64,000 nt of DNA from JAUVRX01 sp049664225 (lineage in GTDB: Bacteria; Acidobacteriota; Thermoanaerobaculia; Multivoradales; JAHEKO01): contig JBATEX010000080.1 in NCBI GenBank assembly GCA_049664225.1, forward strand, positions 6,662 to 70,661. Direction: 5' to 3'. The notes beneath the pieces were generated by a model, which did no database searches, was not told the origin of the DNA, and saw nothing but the letters and a program-made list of their open reading frames with translations. The translations under genes and the position numbers were made by a program. This document shows positions 16,494 to 24,250 of the stretch, one piece after another (the first letter of the stretch is position 1; every line of letters begins with the position of its first letter).

Positions 16494-17189
16494 TCAGGGC
16501 GAGGGAACGTCGAGGCCGGTGGTGGTGTCTTCTGGGTCTGAATCCGGGGTCCGAAGATCCGTCCAATGCACGGTGCTTCTCTCGACAAGCTCGGACCAGA
16601 CCGACTCAGGGGAGGGATCGAAGACGATAGGCGCCTCTCCGGGCAGCACGCGCCAGCCGCCGCGAGCCAGTTCCGCATCCAGCTGCCCTGCTCCCCAACC
16701 GGCAAATCCCAGGTAGAGTCGAAACTGCCTGTCGGAGTCTGTCTCGGAGGCCAGTCGCCTCAATAAATCTCCGCTGCCACTGAAGTAGATGTCCGCGAAG
16801 ACATGGCGGGCGTCCCCAGGAGCCTCGTCGGCCTGAACGAGCAGCGTGATCTGTCCCCGCTGAACTGGACCACCGATGAACACCTGGTGAGGGCTCTCCG
16901 CCAACCCCTCGACATCGGGCAGCACATGATCGGCAGGCATCTCGGTGGGCCAATTAATGATGAGGCCAAGGGCTCCTGTCTCGTCGTACTCCAGCAACAA
17001 AACGACGGTCTCGGAGAAGTTGGGATCCCTCATCTCGGGACCTGCGATCAAGAACTTGCCTCTCGCCGGCTCTTCCCTCGGCGGTCCCGACGAGGCCCCA
17101 AGCCCCCCCTCGAGGAGACAGAGCAGCAGGACTCCGATCTGAATTCTGATTCGCACTCTCGAGCCTTCCGGTGGTTCCCTAGCGACCAT
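16494..17189 (-). CDS. YqgE/AlgH (DUF179) family protein with signal peptide
   Basis: 231 aa. The YqgE/AlgH core begins at about residue 44 (GKFLIAGPEMRDPNFSETVV), followed by GALGLIINWPTEM, HQVFIGGPVQRGQI and LYLGFAGWGAGQLDAELARG. Ahead of it sits a hydrophobic N-terminus (VRIRIQIGVLLLCLLEGGLG) that looks like a signal peptide. Ordinary family members are cytosolic and start at the core, so an exported form is unusual. The role of the family is not settled. Linked in the same direction with the nitrilase gene. Confidence 0.85.
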   Translation of the reverse strand: MVAREPPEGSRVRIRIQIGVLLLCLLEGGLGASSGPPREEPARGKFLIAGPEMRDPNFSETVVLLLEYDETGALGLIINWPTEMPADHVLPDVEGLAESPHQVFIGGPVQRGQITLLVQADEAPGDARHVFADIYFSGSGDLLRRLASETDSDRQFRLYLGFAGWGAGQLDAELARGGWRVLPGEAPIVFDPSPESVWSELVERSTVHWTDLRTPDSDPEDTTTGLDVPSP

Positions 17190-17319
17190 TCTCTCTCAAG
17201 CCCTGGGATTCGGCCAGTCGAGATTCCGGGGCATGGTCGATTCGCGCTCGGCAAGCCTGTCCGCCTGGCTCTACAATGACTGGAAGGGATTCGAGAACCG
17301 ACCATTGGAGGACGATGCC

Positions 17320-17856
17320 GTGTCAGGAATTCTCCGCAGTCTCAGCACTATGACCAGCCTCGCAGTCCTGCTCGGCGCGCCCGCGCTGTTCGGGCAGCAA
17401 GCCGCTCCCCAACCCGTGGCTGCCGAGGTACCGATTCAACTGGCAAAGCTCAACCAAACCCTCGCAGAGATAGCCGACTTGCTGGAACGCAACCTCGAAG
17501 GTCAACGCCTGGGGTTGGTGATGGCCCGCATTCAGCTCAGCTCCGGACGGTCTGCCAGAGCTGAGGAACAGCTGGCAACCGCCAGAGCGACTCGCGCCGA
17601 TCTCCAGAACCAGAAGGCCAAGATGGAGGGGCAGCTCCAGATCTTCGCCGATCGACTGGATATGGGTCAGGTCGACATGCCGGCCGAAGATATCGAAACC
17701 ATGGCCGATGAAAGCGCTCTCCAGCTCGACCTGCTCAAGAAGCAGATCAAGGGTATAGACCGGGAGATCATGGAGCTCGAAAACTCCCTGACCCGCTACC
17801 AGCAAGATCTCGAAGACTGGCAGACCGTCATCGACCGTCGGCTGAGTGACTACTGA
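17320..17856 (+). CDS. Exported coiled-coil protein of unknown function
   Basis: 178 aa from a GTG start with GGAGGA 7 nt upstream. The N-terminus LRSLSTMTSLAVLLGAPALF followed by GQQ is a probable signal peptide. The rest is charged helix with heptad character (LNQTLAEIADLLERNLEGQR, EEQLATARATRADLQNQKAK, LKKQIKGIDREIMELENS), so a periplasmic coiled coil is likely. No family is recognised. Its 3' end overlaps the convergent hydrolase gene by 29 bp. Confidence 0.65.
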   Translation: MSGILRSLSTMTSLAVLLGAPALFGQQAAPQPVAAEVPIQLAKLNQTLAEIADLLERNLEGQRLGLVMARIQLSSGRSARAEEQLATARATRADLQNQKAKMEGQLQIFADRLDMGQVDMPAEDIETMADESALQLDLLKKQIKGIDREIMELENSLTRYQQDLEDWQTVIDRRLSDY

Positions 17857-18730
17857 GCTGACTCAGCAAGGCTGCCAGCGCTTCGTTGAAGCGGTCGGGG
17901 TTGTCCAGCTGTAGGAAGTGACTCGCATTTGCCACGACCCGATAGTCGACATGAGGAGCGAGTCCGCGAACGAACTGCTCGTAATCCGGGGTCCAGAAGG
18001 GTGATTCAGCCAACAGCACAAGTAGCGGCACTGCGATCGGATCTTCCGCCCAGATCTCTGCTTCGCCCACTCCCTCCAGACTGGAAACCAGGACCTTCTG
18101 AGGTGTTGCCAGCATCATGGACCTGATATCGCGAGTCAACTCTGGGGAAAGATCTGCTGGGATCATTCTCTCGACAGCCTCCAGGTAGTTCTCCGCTCGG
18201 AACGGCGCGACCATCTGATTCCAAATCTCTGGATCGGAGACCAGCGGCCGGAAACCCCCTTCGACAGCCATAATGCCCTGGGTCTTTTCCGGATAGATCC
18301 GATAGAACTGCCGCACGACCGGAACCCCGTTGCTGTGCCCCACCAGGACGGCTCGCTCGACACCCGCGTCTTTCATCGATGCGGCCACTCCGCGAGCCAG
18401 ATACTCCATCGAGTAGATCTCGTCGGGTGCATCGCTCTCACCGTGTCCTGGAAGATCGACGTATAGGGCTCTCCAGCCTTCAGGCAATGCCGAGGTCTGC
18501 AACCGCCAAACCGTGGCATCGCAACCCCACCCGTGTACAAAGACCACCGCCTTCTGGCCTTCGCCCTGAATCCAATAATGAACCCTGGCGCCGTCGAGTG
18601 TTGCGAAGGAAGAGGTCAGGCCGCTGAACTCGGGTGGCACCCCACCTACCGCGACAGTTGCCACCAGACTCAGCAGGAGGAGTACTCTCAAGTCGTTTCG
18701 CAGGGTCGGTCCCCTACCTCGTCTATCCAC
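17828..18730 (-). CDS. Alpha/beta-hydrolase, probably exported
   Basis: About 300 aa from a GTG overlapping the yjjX stop. A hydrophobic leader (LRVLLLLSLVATVAVGG) suggests export. The fold landmarks are VVFVHGWGCDATVW (oxyanion hole), AVLVGHSNGVPVVR (nucleophile Ser in GHSNG) and VVANASHFLQLDNP (catalytic His). It probably acts on an ester or related bond in the periplasm; the substrate is unknown. An alternative TTG start at LRVLLLL would shorten it by 13 residues. Confidence 0.82.
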   Translation of the reverse strand: MDRRGRGPTLRNDLRVLLLLSLVATVAVGGVPPEFSGLTSSFATLDGARVHYWIQGEGQKAVVFVHGWGCDATVWRLQTSALPEGWRALYVDLPGHGESDAPDEIYSMEYLARGVAASMKDAGVERAVLVGHSNGVPVVRQFYRIYPEKTQGIMAVEGGFRPLVSDPEIWNQMVAPFRAENYLEAVERMIPADLSPELTRDIRSMMLATPQKVLVSSLEGVGEAEIWAEDPIAVPLLVLLAESPFWTPDYEQFVRGLAPHVDYRVVANASHFLQLDNPDRFNEALAALLSQLSSHSADGR

Positions 18731-19256
18731 TGTAGAGCTCACTGCTCTTGAAGGGCACCAGTGCCAGCAGGATGGCATGCTCGTAGAGCTCCCGCCGATC
18801 AATCACGTTTCCCGTCAGCAGCCCCAGGGCACCTTCCTTCTGCTTCGAGTTGCGGCGTCCGAATACGATGTCGTCGGCTTCCCCCAGCTCTTTGCCGGCC
18901 CTGATCAGATCGCTGACGGGCACTGGCAGGACGAAGGTGCCCGAGCGCCCCCGGGCACTGATTCCTGCCGAGCGCACCACCACCCAGGCGAAAGCCAGCA
19001 AGTCACCGTCGCTCTCCGCGACCCCACCTTCGATGCCAACCCAAAAGTCGGCTTCGGACACCTGTTTCTCCGCTGCACAAGCTCTTTGCTCCGCCCCGTG
19101 CAGGGTCTCGACGTCACTCATCGGCTGAGCCGCGACACCGGAGGCCACCTTCGCACCGTCGACTTCGAATCGGTCGGGAGCAAACATGCGGGTGAAAGCG
19201 TTCAGGGCCGCCTGGATCTTGACCGGATTGCCGGAGGCTACGACCACTCTTTTCAT
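18723..19256 (-). CDS. yjjX: Inosine/xanthosine triphosphatase (DUF84, YjjX family)
   Basis: 177 aa. The N-terminus MKRVVVASGNPVKIQAALNA and the core ADFWVGIEGGVAESDGDLLA followed by SGTFVLPVP are family signatures. The enzyme hydrolyses non-canonical purine triphosphates (ITP, XTP) and cleans the nucleotide pool. Its ATG overlaps the stop of the AhpD-like selenoprotein gene (ATGA at 19256-19253), so the two are translationally coupled; both are plausible oxidative-damage functions. Confidence 0.9.
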   Translation of the reverse strand: MKRVVVASGNPVKIQAALNAFTRMFAPDRFEVDGAKVASGVAAQPMSDVETLHGAEQRACAAEKQVSEADFWVGIEGGVAESDGDLLAFAWVVVRSAGISARGRSGTFVLPVPVSDLIRAGKELGEADDIVFGRRNSKQKEGALGLLTGNVIDRRELYEHAILLALVPFKSSELYSG

Positions 19257-19789
19257 CGATCAGCCTCCATCTCTACTCCCAAGCCATCCGCAATGCGGTT
19301 GACGAACGCGAAATAGGCCGTGATGGTGCAGATGTCGTGAATCCCTAGGTCGTCGAAACCCGCGGCTCGCAGCGCACCCACATCGACCTGGCTGACTTCA
19401 GCCGGAGCCACGGTGAGCTTGACGGCATAGTCCAGCATCGCTTTGTCCGCGCCTTTCAATGGAGCTTGCCGGTGGTCCGAAATCAGTGAGGACAGTAGGT
19501 CCAGCTGTGCCTGATCTTCCATACCCTGTACCGAGAGGAGTCGACGGAGCCCCGCCCCGTGATGCTGGATTCAGTAGTGGCAGTCGTTGGTGGCCGAGAC
19601 CACCACGGCGATCATCTCTCGCTGCTCGCGTGCCAGGGGACCACGACTGTACATCAACTCGCGGTAGAGATCGAAGTGTTGCCGCATGGTCCGGCTGTGA
19701 ATGCCATGGATACGCAGAATGTTGTCGTGGTCCGGGACACGATCGGCTTCCGGCACCGCGTCCTCGGGAACGTAGTCGATGAATGCCAT
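19253..19789 (-). CDS. AhpD/peroxidase-related selenoprotein with CxxU motif (Sec at codon 73)
   Basis: 178 residues when the TGA at 19573-19571 is read as Sec. The N-terminus MAFIDYVPEDAVPEADRV is typical of the peroxidase-related branch of the AhpD/carboxymuconolactone decarboxylase superfamily. The active site reads MIAVVVSATNDCHY-U-IQHHG: Cys70, Sec73, then a His four residues after Sec, exactly the Cys-x-x-Cys-x-x-x-His of AhpD with the second Cys as Sec. Sequence downstream (YAVKLTVAPAEV, GIHDICTITAYFAFVNRIAD) completes the fold. ATG 19789 has GGAGAT 7 nt upstream; GTG 19804 is the alternative. Likely a thiol/selenol peroxidase or peroxiredoxin partner. A SECIS-like hairpin follows the TGA. 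Confidence 0.9.
19543..19556 (-). promoter_or_regulatory. Candidate bacterial SECIS in the AhpD-like gene
   Basis: In the mRNA GGCGG pairs with CCGUC (one G-U) around a GGCU tetraloop (19551-19548). The loop opens 19 nt after the UGA and starts with GG. The stem is short (5 bp), so this is the weakest of the four; an alternative longer stem with a nine-base loop is possible. Confidence 0.5.
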
Positions 19790-19823
19790 CACGGGGATCT
19801 CCACACCATCGAAGTTTCGGGTC

Positions 19824-20147
19824 TCAAGGCGTCAGCCTGGCGTTGACTTCTCGACGCGAGCCATCGGGATTCTGCCAGGAGACGACGGCCTTGAAGTGGA
19901 TTCCCGTGCCTGTGGTGATGATGGCCTGCACTGACAGCTGCTCGCCGGCGCCGAGCTCGGCGATGGGGAACTTCTTCTCCAATTCACTTTCCAACACAGG
20001 AGTGTTCTTGTCGCCTTCTGACTCGATCCTCAGCTCCACGTTGCGAGCAGCTGCGGGACCCTCGTTCTCGACTGTGAAATGGCGATCCCCACCGACACCG
20101 CTGAGGAAAACCAGCACATCGGCCGTCACGGGATTGTCAGCTTGCAT
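19824..20147 (-). CDS. Small beta-rich conserved protein
   Basis: 107 aa with a strong ribosome-binding site (GGAGGAAGGAAG). No signal peptide. Residues 20-100 alternate in strand-like fashion (DRHFTVENEGPAAARNVELR, HFKAVVSWQNPDGSRREV), resembling the Ig-like/CARDB type of small domain. It sits 34 nt upstream of the AhpD-like selenoprotein and heads that operon (this gene, AhpD-like, yjjX, hydrolase). Function not recognised. Confidence 0.65.
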   Translation of the reverse strand: MQADNPVTADVLVFLSGVGGDRHFTVENEGPAAARNVELRIESEGDKNTPVLESELEKKFPIAELGAGEQLSVQAIITTGTGIHFKAVVSWQNPDGSRREVNARLTP

Positions 20148-20294
20148 CTTCCTTCCTCCTCCGTCGGGCTTTCGAGCCCGTCTTCGATGAGACCATTTGC
20201 GGGACCTAATATATCCTTCCCCTTCTGATCATCGACACCTGCCTCGACGGCTGACCCGAACGGACCTGTGACCACCTGCGAGGATTCACCGACC

Positions 20295-21548
20295 ATGACG
20301 CAAGATCTCACAGATCTGGCCCAACGAATTGCCGGCCAGGCCCCGGAGGAGTTGAACCTCACCAACGGCCAGCATCTCGATCTGGCTACTCAGGCCGCCG
20401 ATGCGATTCTCGACGCTGTGGCCTCCCACGAGGAGCTGGCGGTTTTCGAGCGGCGGTTGTTCGAAGCGGATCAGGCGGTTCCGCTCCTCGTCCACCTGGC
20501 GGCCAAGCTCGCTGGCAGCAAGAGCCTCGTAACGAGGCTGCGAGATCCCGCCCATCTGTCGGTGATCTTCGCGATGTACAAAGAGCACAACCGGATCCTG
20601 GAGCCCGAGGCGCACCCTCACGGAGAGGACTTCCTGCGTCGCAAGGCCGCTCAGCTCGAGTGGCTCTTCGAGGGGAATGAGCACATCGATTGGCGGATCT
20701 TCGCCGTCGATGACGGCTGTCCCGAAGGTAGCGGTCAGATCGCCCAGCAGATCCTCCAGCAATCCGGACCCGAGCTGCGGGCCGAAGTCTTGTTCCTCGA
20801 AGAGGCCATTCGTCGGGAGGTGCCTGCGACCCGGCCCCTCGAGCAGACATCCGACAGCCAGAAGGGTGGCTCGATCCAGCTCGGCATGTGGCATGCCGCT
20901 CAGCGGAACGAACCCGGGCATGTCGTCTTGTTCACGGATGCCGACCTCTCGACTCACCTCGGGCAGGCCGGGCTTCTGATGTATCCGATTCTGGCCGAGG
21001 GGGCCGATGCCGCAATCGGGTCACGTCGCGAAACCACCTCGGTAGCCATCAAGAAGGGCAAGCGCAATGTGCGCGGCAAGCTCTTCATCTACCTGTGGAA
21101 GCGACTGTTGCCCGCGCTCGACCGAGTCGTCGACACGCAGTGCGGGTTCAAGGCCTTTCGAGCCGACGTGGCCCGTACCATCGTCGTCGATGCTCTGGAG
21201 AAGAAATTCGCCTTCGACATCGAGCTGCTGCTGCGCACCGAGCTGGCCCGCCCCGGCTCGATCGTCAAGGTGCCGATCGCGTGGATCGACAGCGAGGCGG
21301 CGTCGACCACGACCGACCTCGAGCCTTACCTGCCGATGCTCCAGAATATTGTCGGCTTCTACCGCCACTACCTGACAGCCAATCCGGAGTCCGATACCTT
21401 CGCAGCGTTCATCGAGGGTCTCGACGAACAGTCATGGAATCGCCTCCTCGAATCGATCCCCGCCGAGATTGCTGAGGGCGACCCCAACCACTTCGGTGAT
21501 CACGCACCCGTTTCCGCCGCCGACATGCAAGCGATCCTCGCCTGCTGA
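20295..21548 (+). CDS. Family 2 glycosyltransferase (dolichyl-phosphate-glucose-synthase-like)
   Basis: 417 aa from the ATG at 20295 (GAGGAT upstream); a GTG at 20268 is in frame. An N-terminal helical segment of ~110 residues precedes a GT-A domain with IFAVDDGCPEGSGQIA and VLFTDADLSTHLGQAG (the DxD element). Later comes VVDTQCGFKAFRADVAR and FDIELLLRTELARPGSIV, typical of DPM1/Alg5-like transferases. No C-terminal membrane helices are seen. It likely transfers a sugar from a nucleotide donor to a lipid or other acceptor in the cytosol. The stop is followed by repeats D and B. Confidence 0.8.
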   Translation: MTQDLTDLAQRIAGQAPEELNLTNGQHLDLATQAADAILDAVASHEELAVFERRLFEADQAVPLLVHLAAKLAGSKSLVTRLRDPAHLSVIFAMYKEHNRILEPEAHPHGEDFLRRKAAQLEWLFEGNEHIDWRIFAVDDGCPEGSGQIAQQILQQSGPELRAEVLFLEEAIRREVPATRPLEQTSDSQKGGSIQLGMWHAAQRNEPGHVVLFTDADLSTHLGQAGLLMYPILAEGADAAIGSRRETTSVAIKKGKRNVRGKLFIYLWKRLLPALDRVVDTQCGFKAFRADVARTIVVDALEKKFAFDIELLLRTELARPGSIVKVPIAWIDSEAASTTTDLEPYLPMLQNIVGFYRHYLTANPESDTFAAFIEGLDEQSWNRLLESIPAEIAEGDPNHFGDHAPVSAADMQAILAC

Positions 21549-21558
21549 TTGTTGGAGG

Positions 21559-21600
21559 CAATAGGGGGGGCATAAGGGCCTAGGGGCGTAAGGGCTTATT
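21559..21600. repeat. Short G-rich repeat tract (family D)
   Basis: Two irregular units of the type cataagggcctaggggc / gtaagggctta. It is related to 61198-61255 and, in reverse complement, to 15188-15240 and 59960-60005. Confidence 0.55.
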
Positions 21601-21620
21601 CCCTCGTCGGTTCGGCCCCA

Positions 21621-21707
21621 CGCCCTCAGAGATCGGTCGGACGAAGTCCGAACGCTTCAACCCCCACGCCCTCAAAGACCGCCCGGCGGTGAGCCGGGCG
21701 CCTCAAC
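21621..21707. repeat. Variable-stem hairpin repeats (family B), two units
   Basis: Unit 1 (21621-21662) has constant flanks ccctcagagatcgg / acgcttcaac around the stem TCGGAC-gaa-GTCCGA (21637-21651). Unit 2 (21667-21707) has ccctcaaagac / cctcaacc around CGCCCGGC-ggtga-GCCGGGCG (21680-21700). The flanks are shared while the stems differ yet remain perfectly complementary. The pair lies between the convergent glycosyltransferase and metallo-beta-lactamase genes. Confidence 0.75.
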
Positions 21708-21717
21708 CTTTGAGCCC

Positions 21718-22488
21718 TCATTGCTCAGCAATGAGGGCGAGCGTGTTTTCGACGAGATCCCAACCGCCGGGCTGCCCGTGTCCTGGGACGATGAGGGCGG
21801 CTTCGGGGTAGCGCGCTCTCATCTTCTCGACGCTAGCCCCCCAGCTGTCGACTTCGGCGTCGCCCAGGTAGCCGATGTGCCTCGTAGTCGCGTTCTTCAC
21901 CAGACAGCCGCCGAAAAGCACCTTGTAGCTTTCCAGCCAAACGACGATGTTGTCGTGGCTGTGACCCGGACCTGGATAGAAGAGCTCGACAGTCTCGCCA
22001 CCCACAGTCAGTCCCATACTTCCAGTGAAGAGCACTGTCGGCGGCTCGTGGTCGGCTTCGCGCGCCAGGTCCGCTGTCAGGGACAAGCCGTAGGTCGGGA
22101 TCTCTCGTCGGTGAACGGCTCCGATTCCTCCCATGCAGTCCGAGTGGAAGTGGGTAGCGATGACGCCGGCCACCGAGAGCCCACGATCCCTCTCGATCCA
22201 ATCCAGAAGTCGCTCGGTCTGGTCGTCGGTCCATGGGGTGTCGATCAGTAGCGCCTCCGTCTCGGTCATCAACAAAAGCCCATTCGCAGGCGTCGGTCTG
22301 CTGACCAGGACAAAGGTGGAGACATGCCTCCAGAGCCCGGGCCTCAACTCGACCAGCCTCAGATCGTCGGCGAGAGTGATCTCTGCTGGCTGCGATGGCA
22401 ACTCCTGCGCCTGAACGCGCGTCAAGACTCCGGCAGCCGACACCCACAGTAAGACCCCGAGCCAGACCTGTCGTCTCATTCGAACCAT
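21718..22488 (-). CDS. Subclass-B1-like metallo-beta-lactamase (MBL fold)
   Basis: 256 aa with a signal peptide (VWLGVLLWVSAAGVLTRVQA-QE). All six B1 zinc ligands are present: His113, His115 and Asp117 in ATHFHSDCMGGIGA, His176 in YPGPGHSHDNIVVW, Cys195 in LFGGCLVKNA and His237 in VPGHGQPGG. LLIDTPWTDDQTERLLDWI, IPTYGLSLTADL and GYLGDAEVDSWGASVEKM align in order with IMP-type enzymes. It should hydrolyse beta-lactams in the periplasm, but related exported MBL-fold hydrolases with other substrates exist. The ATG at 22488 is chosen because GGGGAGA lies 9 nt before it. Context is chromosomal, without mobile elements. Confidence 0.87.
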   Translation of the reverse strand: MVRMRRQVWLGVLLWVSAAGVLTRVQAQELPSQPAEITLADDLRLVELRPGLWRHVSTFVLVSRPTPANGLLLMTETEALLIDTPWTDDQTERLLDWIERDRGLSVAGVIATHFHSDCMGGIGAVHRREIPTYGLSLTADLAREADHEPPTVLFTGSMGLTVGGETVELFYPGPGHSHDNIVVWLESYKVLFGGCLVKNATTRHIGYLGDAEVDSWGASVEKMRARYPEAALIVPGHGQPGGWDLVENTLALIAEQ

Positions 22489-22518
22489 GGTCACCATTCT
22501 CCCCTCGCTGCGATCCGA

Positions 22519-23277
22519 TCAGCTTCTGAGCTTCCAGATCATGTGGGGACACTCGCGGTCATCGAAGACGGAGGCATCGTAGTCCCCATAGAGTTCTTCC
22601 ACTTCGAAACCGACGGCCTGGAGCTCAGCCTCGATTTCAGGATGAGAAGGAAGCGCGAAGCGCAACGGGATCTCCTGCACCGCAACCGTCTCACCAGCAT
22701 CCGAGATCTGTTCAACCCGTTGGACTCCGACGATCGCGCCGTCCTCGGCATCAACCTCGAGCCTGCTGGACAGCGCTACCGATCCGTTGCCATCGAGATG
22801 GCGAAACGTGCCGTGATCGTGCCACTTGCCGTCAATCGATCGCTGTCGAATAGCCGGGTTGTGAAGCGTGATAATCAGGAGGGCATCTTCCTGCATGACT
22901 CCTCTCAGCTCCCGCAAGGCCTGCTGCCGATCAGCCGCCTCGTCGAGCTCCGAGATGCCGTGAAACGGCCAGATGCCGGTCCGAAAGCGACATCGGAACG
23001 GCAACCTTCGCACATCGCAACAGACGACGCCTGCCCTGAGGTCTCCCTTCTCCAGCTTCTTCTTCAGTACCTCCAACATGGGCAAAGAAGCATCGACACA
23101 GACGAGCTCCACTCCAGCCTCGAGCAACGGTAGAGAGATCCGGCCTGTGCCAGCCATGAGCTCCAGTACCGGACCCGTCGAACCCTGCAAACACTTCCGA
23201 AAGAACTCTATGTCATCTTCGAAACGACAAAAGCTGTCGTAGAGATCTGCGACAAGGCTGTAATCAAAAGCAGGCAT
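22519..23277 (-). CDS. Class I SAM-dependent methyltransferase
   Basis: 252 aa. Motif I is VLELMAGTGRISLPLLEAG, motif II VELVCVDASLPMLEVLKKK, and the acidic/loop region is GVVCCDVRRLPF, followed by FHGISELDEAADRQQALREL. The fold is the usual Rossmann-like methyltransferase acting in the cytosol. The substrate cannot be told: the C-terminal half (PHMIWKLRS end) has no diagnostic motif. It lies 30 bp upstream of the metallo-beta-lactamase gene on the same strand. Confidence 0.85.
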   Translation of the reverse strand: MPAFDYSLVADLYDSFCRFEDDIEFFRKCLQGSTGPVLELMAGTGRISLPLLEAGVELVCVDASLPMLEVLKKKLEKGDLRAGVVCCDVRRLPFRCRFRTGIWPFHGISELDEAADRQQALRELRGVMQEDALLIITLHNPAIRQRSIDGKWHDHGTFRHLDGNGSVALSSRLEVDAEDGAIVGVQRVEQISDAGETVAVQEIPLRFALPSHPEIEAELQAVGFEVEELYGDYDASVFDDRECPHMIWKLRS

Positions 23278-23297
23278 TCCAAAGAAGCCGGGCCGTG

Positions 23298-24083
23298 CTA
23301 TTTCGTCCTACGTCGGGCGAACAGGAGGCCCGACCAGGTCTCGTCGATAGAGCAGATCTTGTAGTCCACGAAGTCCGCGCCCAAGCCGAATGACCGCACG
23401 GCCGCCTGCGTGAGATCGGTGGTAACACCTGATGCCTTCTTGGGCCAGGCGATCCACAGCCCTCCGCCTTCGGCCAGGCAGCGGGCCGCGGTCGGAAAGC
23501 GACGCTCCATCGCGGACTTGGATTTCACGAAAAAGAGGATCAGATTCACGGCCCCTCGCGCGCTGCGCTTGAAGCGCACATTCTCCGGAATGGGCTGCAG
23601 CACCGCCTCGAAACCTTCCGGAGCGCCGAGCAGGGCCACAACCGAATCGGGCTTGATTCCCAGCTTGCGAGGCAAGGGTGTCCCCGAATAGCCCGCCAGC
23701 GCTGAAGAGGGTACAACCGGGTCAGCAGGGGGATTGACGATGGCGCGCTGGAGTCCGCTGCAGATTCGGGTCCACGGGATGTAGATCGCATCGGGCAGTG
23801 CTGCCTCGATCTTGGCGATCTTCTCAGGCTCGCCACCGACGAAGACGAGCGGTAGGAAGCGACTACTCTTCGATTGTCGAAGGAGAAAGGCCACGTCCCG
23901 TCCCTGACTGGGTAAGCGATCCAGATCGATCACCACGGCGTCGGGCGGATCGGCCCGAATGCGCCTCAGGGTCGGCGGCCCCTGAAAGGGCTCATAGGTC
24001 ACCTGGTAGCCCGCCTTCTCCAACGCACTCACGCGGGCCTGGGCCTCAGCCGGCTTCCAATGAATGAGCTGCACCCGTTGCAT
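23298..24083 (-). CDS. Receiver-like domain plus DUF3052 protein
   Basis: 261 aa from the ATG at 24083 (AGGAG 8 nt upstream). Residues 1 to ~115 resemble a response-regulator receiver (VQLIHWKPAEAQARVSALEK, DAVVIDLDRLPSQGRDVAF). Residues ~130-261 are a DUF3052 domain: LGIKPDSVVALLGAPEGF, LWIAWPKKASGVTTDLT and VDYKICSIDETWSGLLFARR. A fusion of these two is uncommon and might couple a signalling input to the DUF3052 module, whose function is unknown. The start overlaps the stop of an upstream GNAT remnant (TGATG). Confidence 0.8.
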   Translation of the reverse strand: MQRVQLIHWKPAEAQARVSALEKAGYQVTYEPFQGPPTLRRIRADPPDAVVIDLDRLPSQGRDVAFLLRQSKSSRFLPLVFVGGEPEKIAKIEAALPDAIYIPWTRICSGLQRAIVNPPADPVVPSSALAGYSGTPLPRKLGIKPDSVVALLGAPEGFEAVLQPIPENVRFKRSARGAVNLILFFVKSKSAMERRFPTAARCLAEGGGLWIAWPKKASGVTTDLTQAAVRSFGLGADFVDYKICSIDETWSGLLFARRRTK

Positions 24084-24235
24084 CAGGCGACTCCTGCTGC
24101 CTCCCATGAGGCCTTGTCGATGCCGTAGACACCGACCTCGTCTCCAAAGAAATCGATGGTTCTTTCGAACTGCTCTCCGAGCCGCTTGGCCAGCGCGAGA
24201 GATCTCGTGTTGTCCGGATGAATGAGACTGATCAC
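24083..24235 (-). pseudogene. GNAT acetyltransferase C-terminal remnant
   Basis: A 50-codon frame beginning with a GTG reads ISLIHPDNTRSLALAKRLGE and then FFGDEVGVYGI. This is the last part of a GNAT-family N-acetyltransferase (the acetyl-CoA-binding helix and final strands). The first two thirds of the domain are missing; the monooxygenase-fold gene occupies the place immediately upstream, so a deletion joined the two. Its stop overlaps the next start (TGATG), preserving coupling. Unlikely to be active alone. Confidence 0.65.
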
Positions 24236-24250
24236 AGCGCCCACTGCGAC

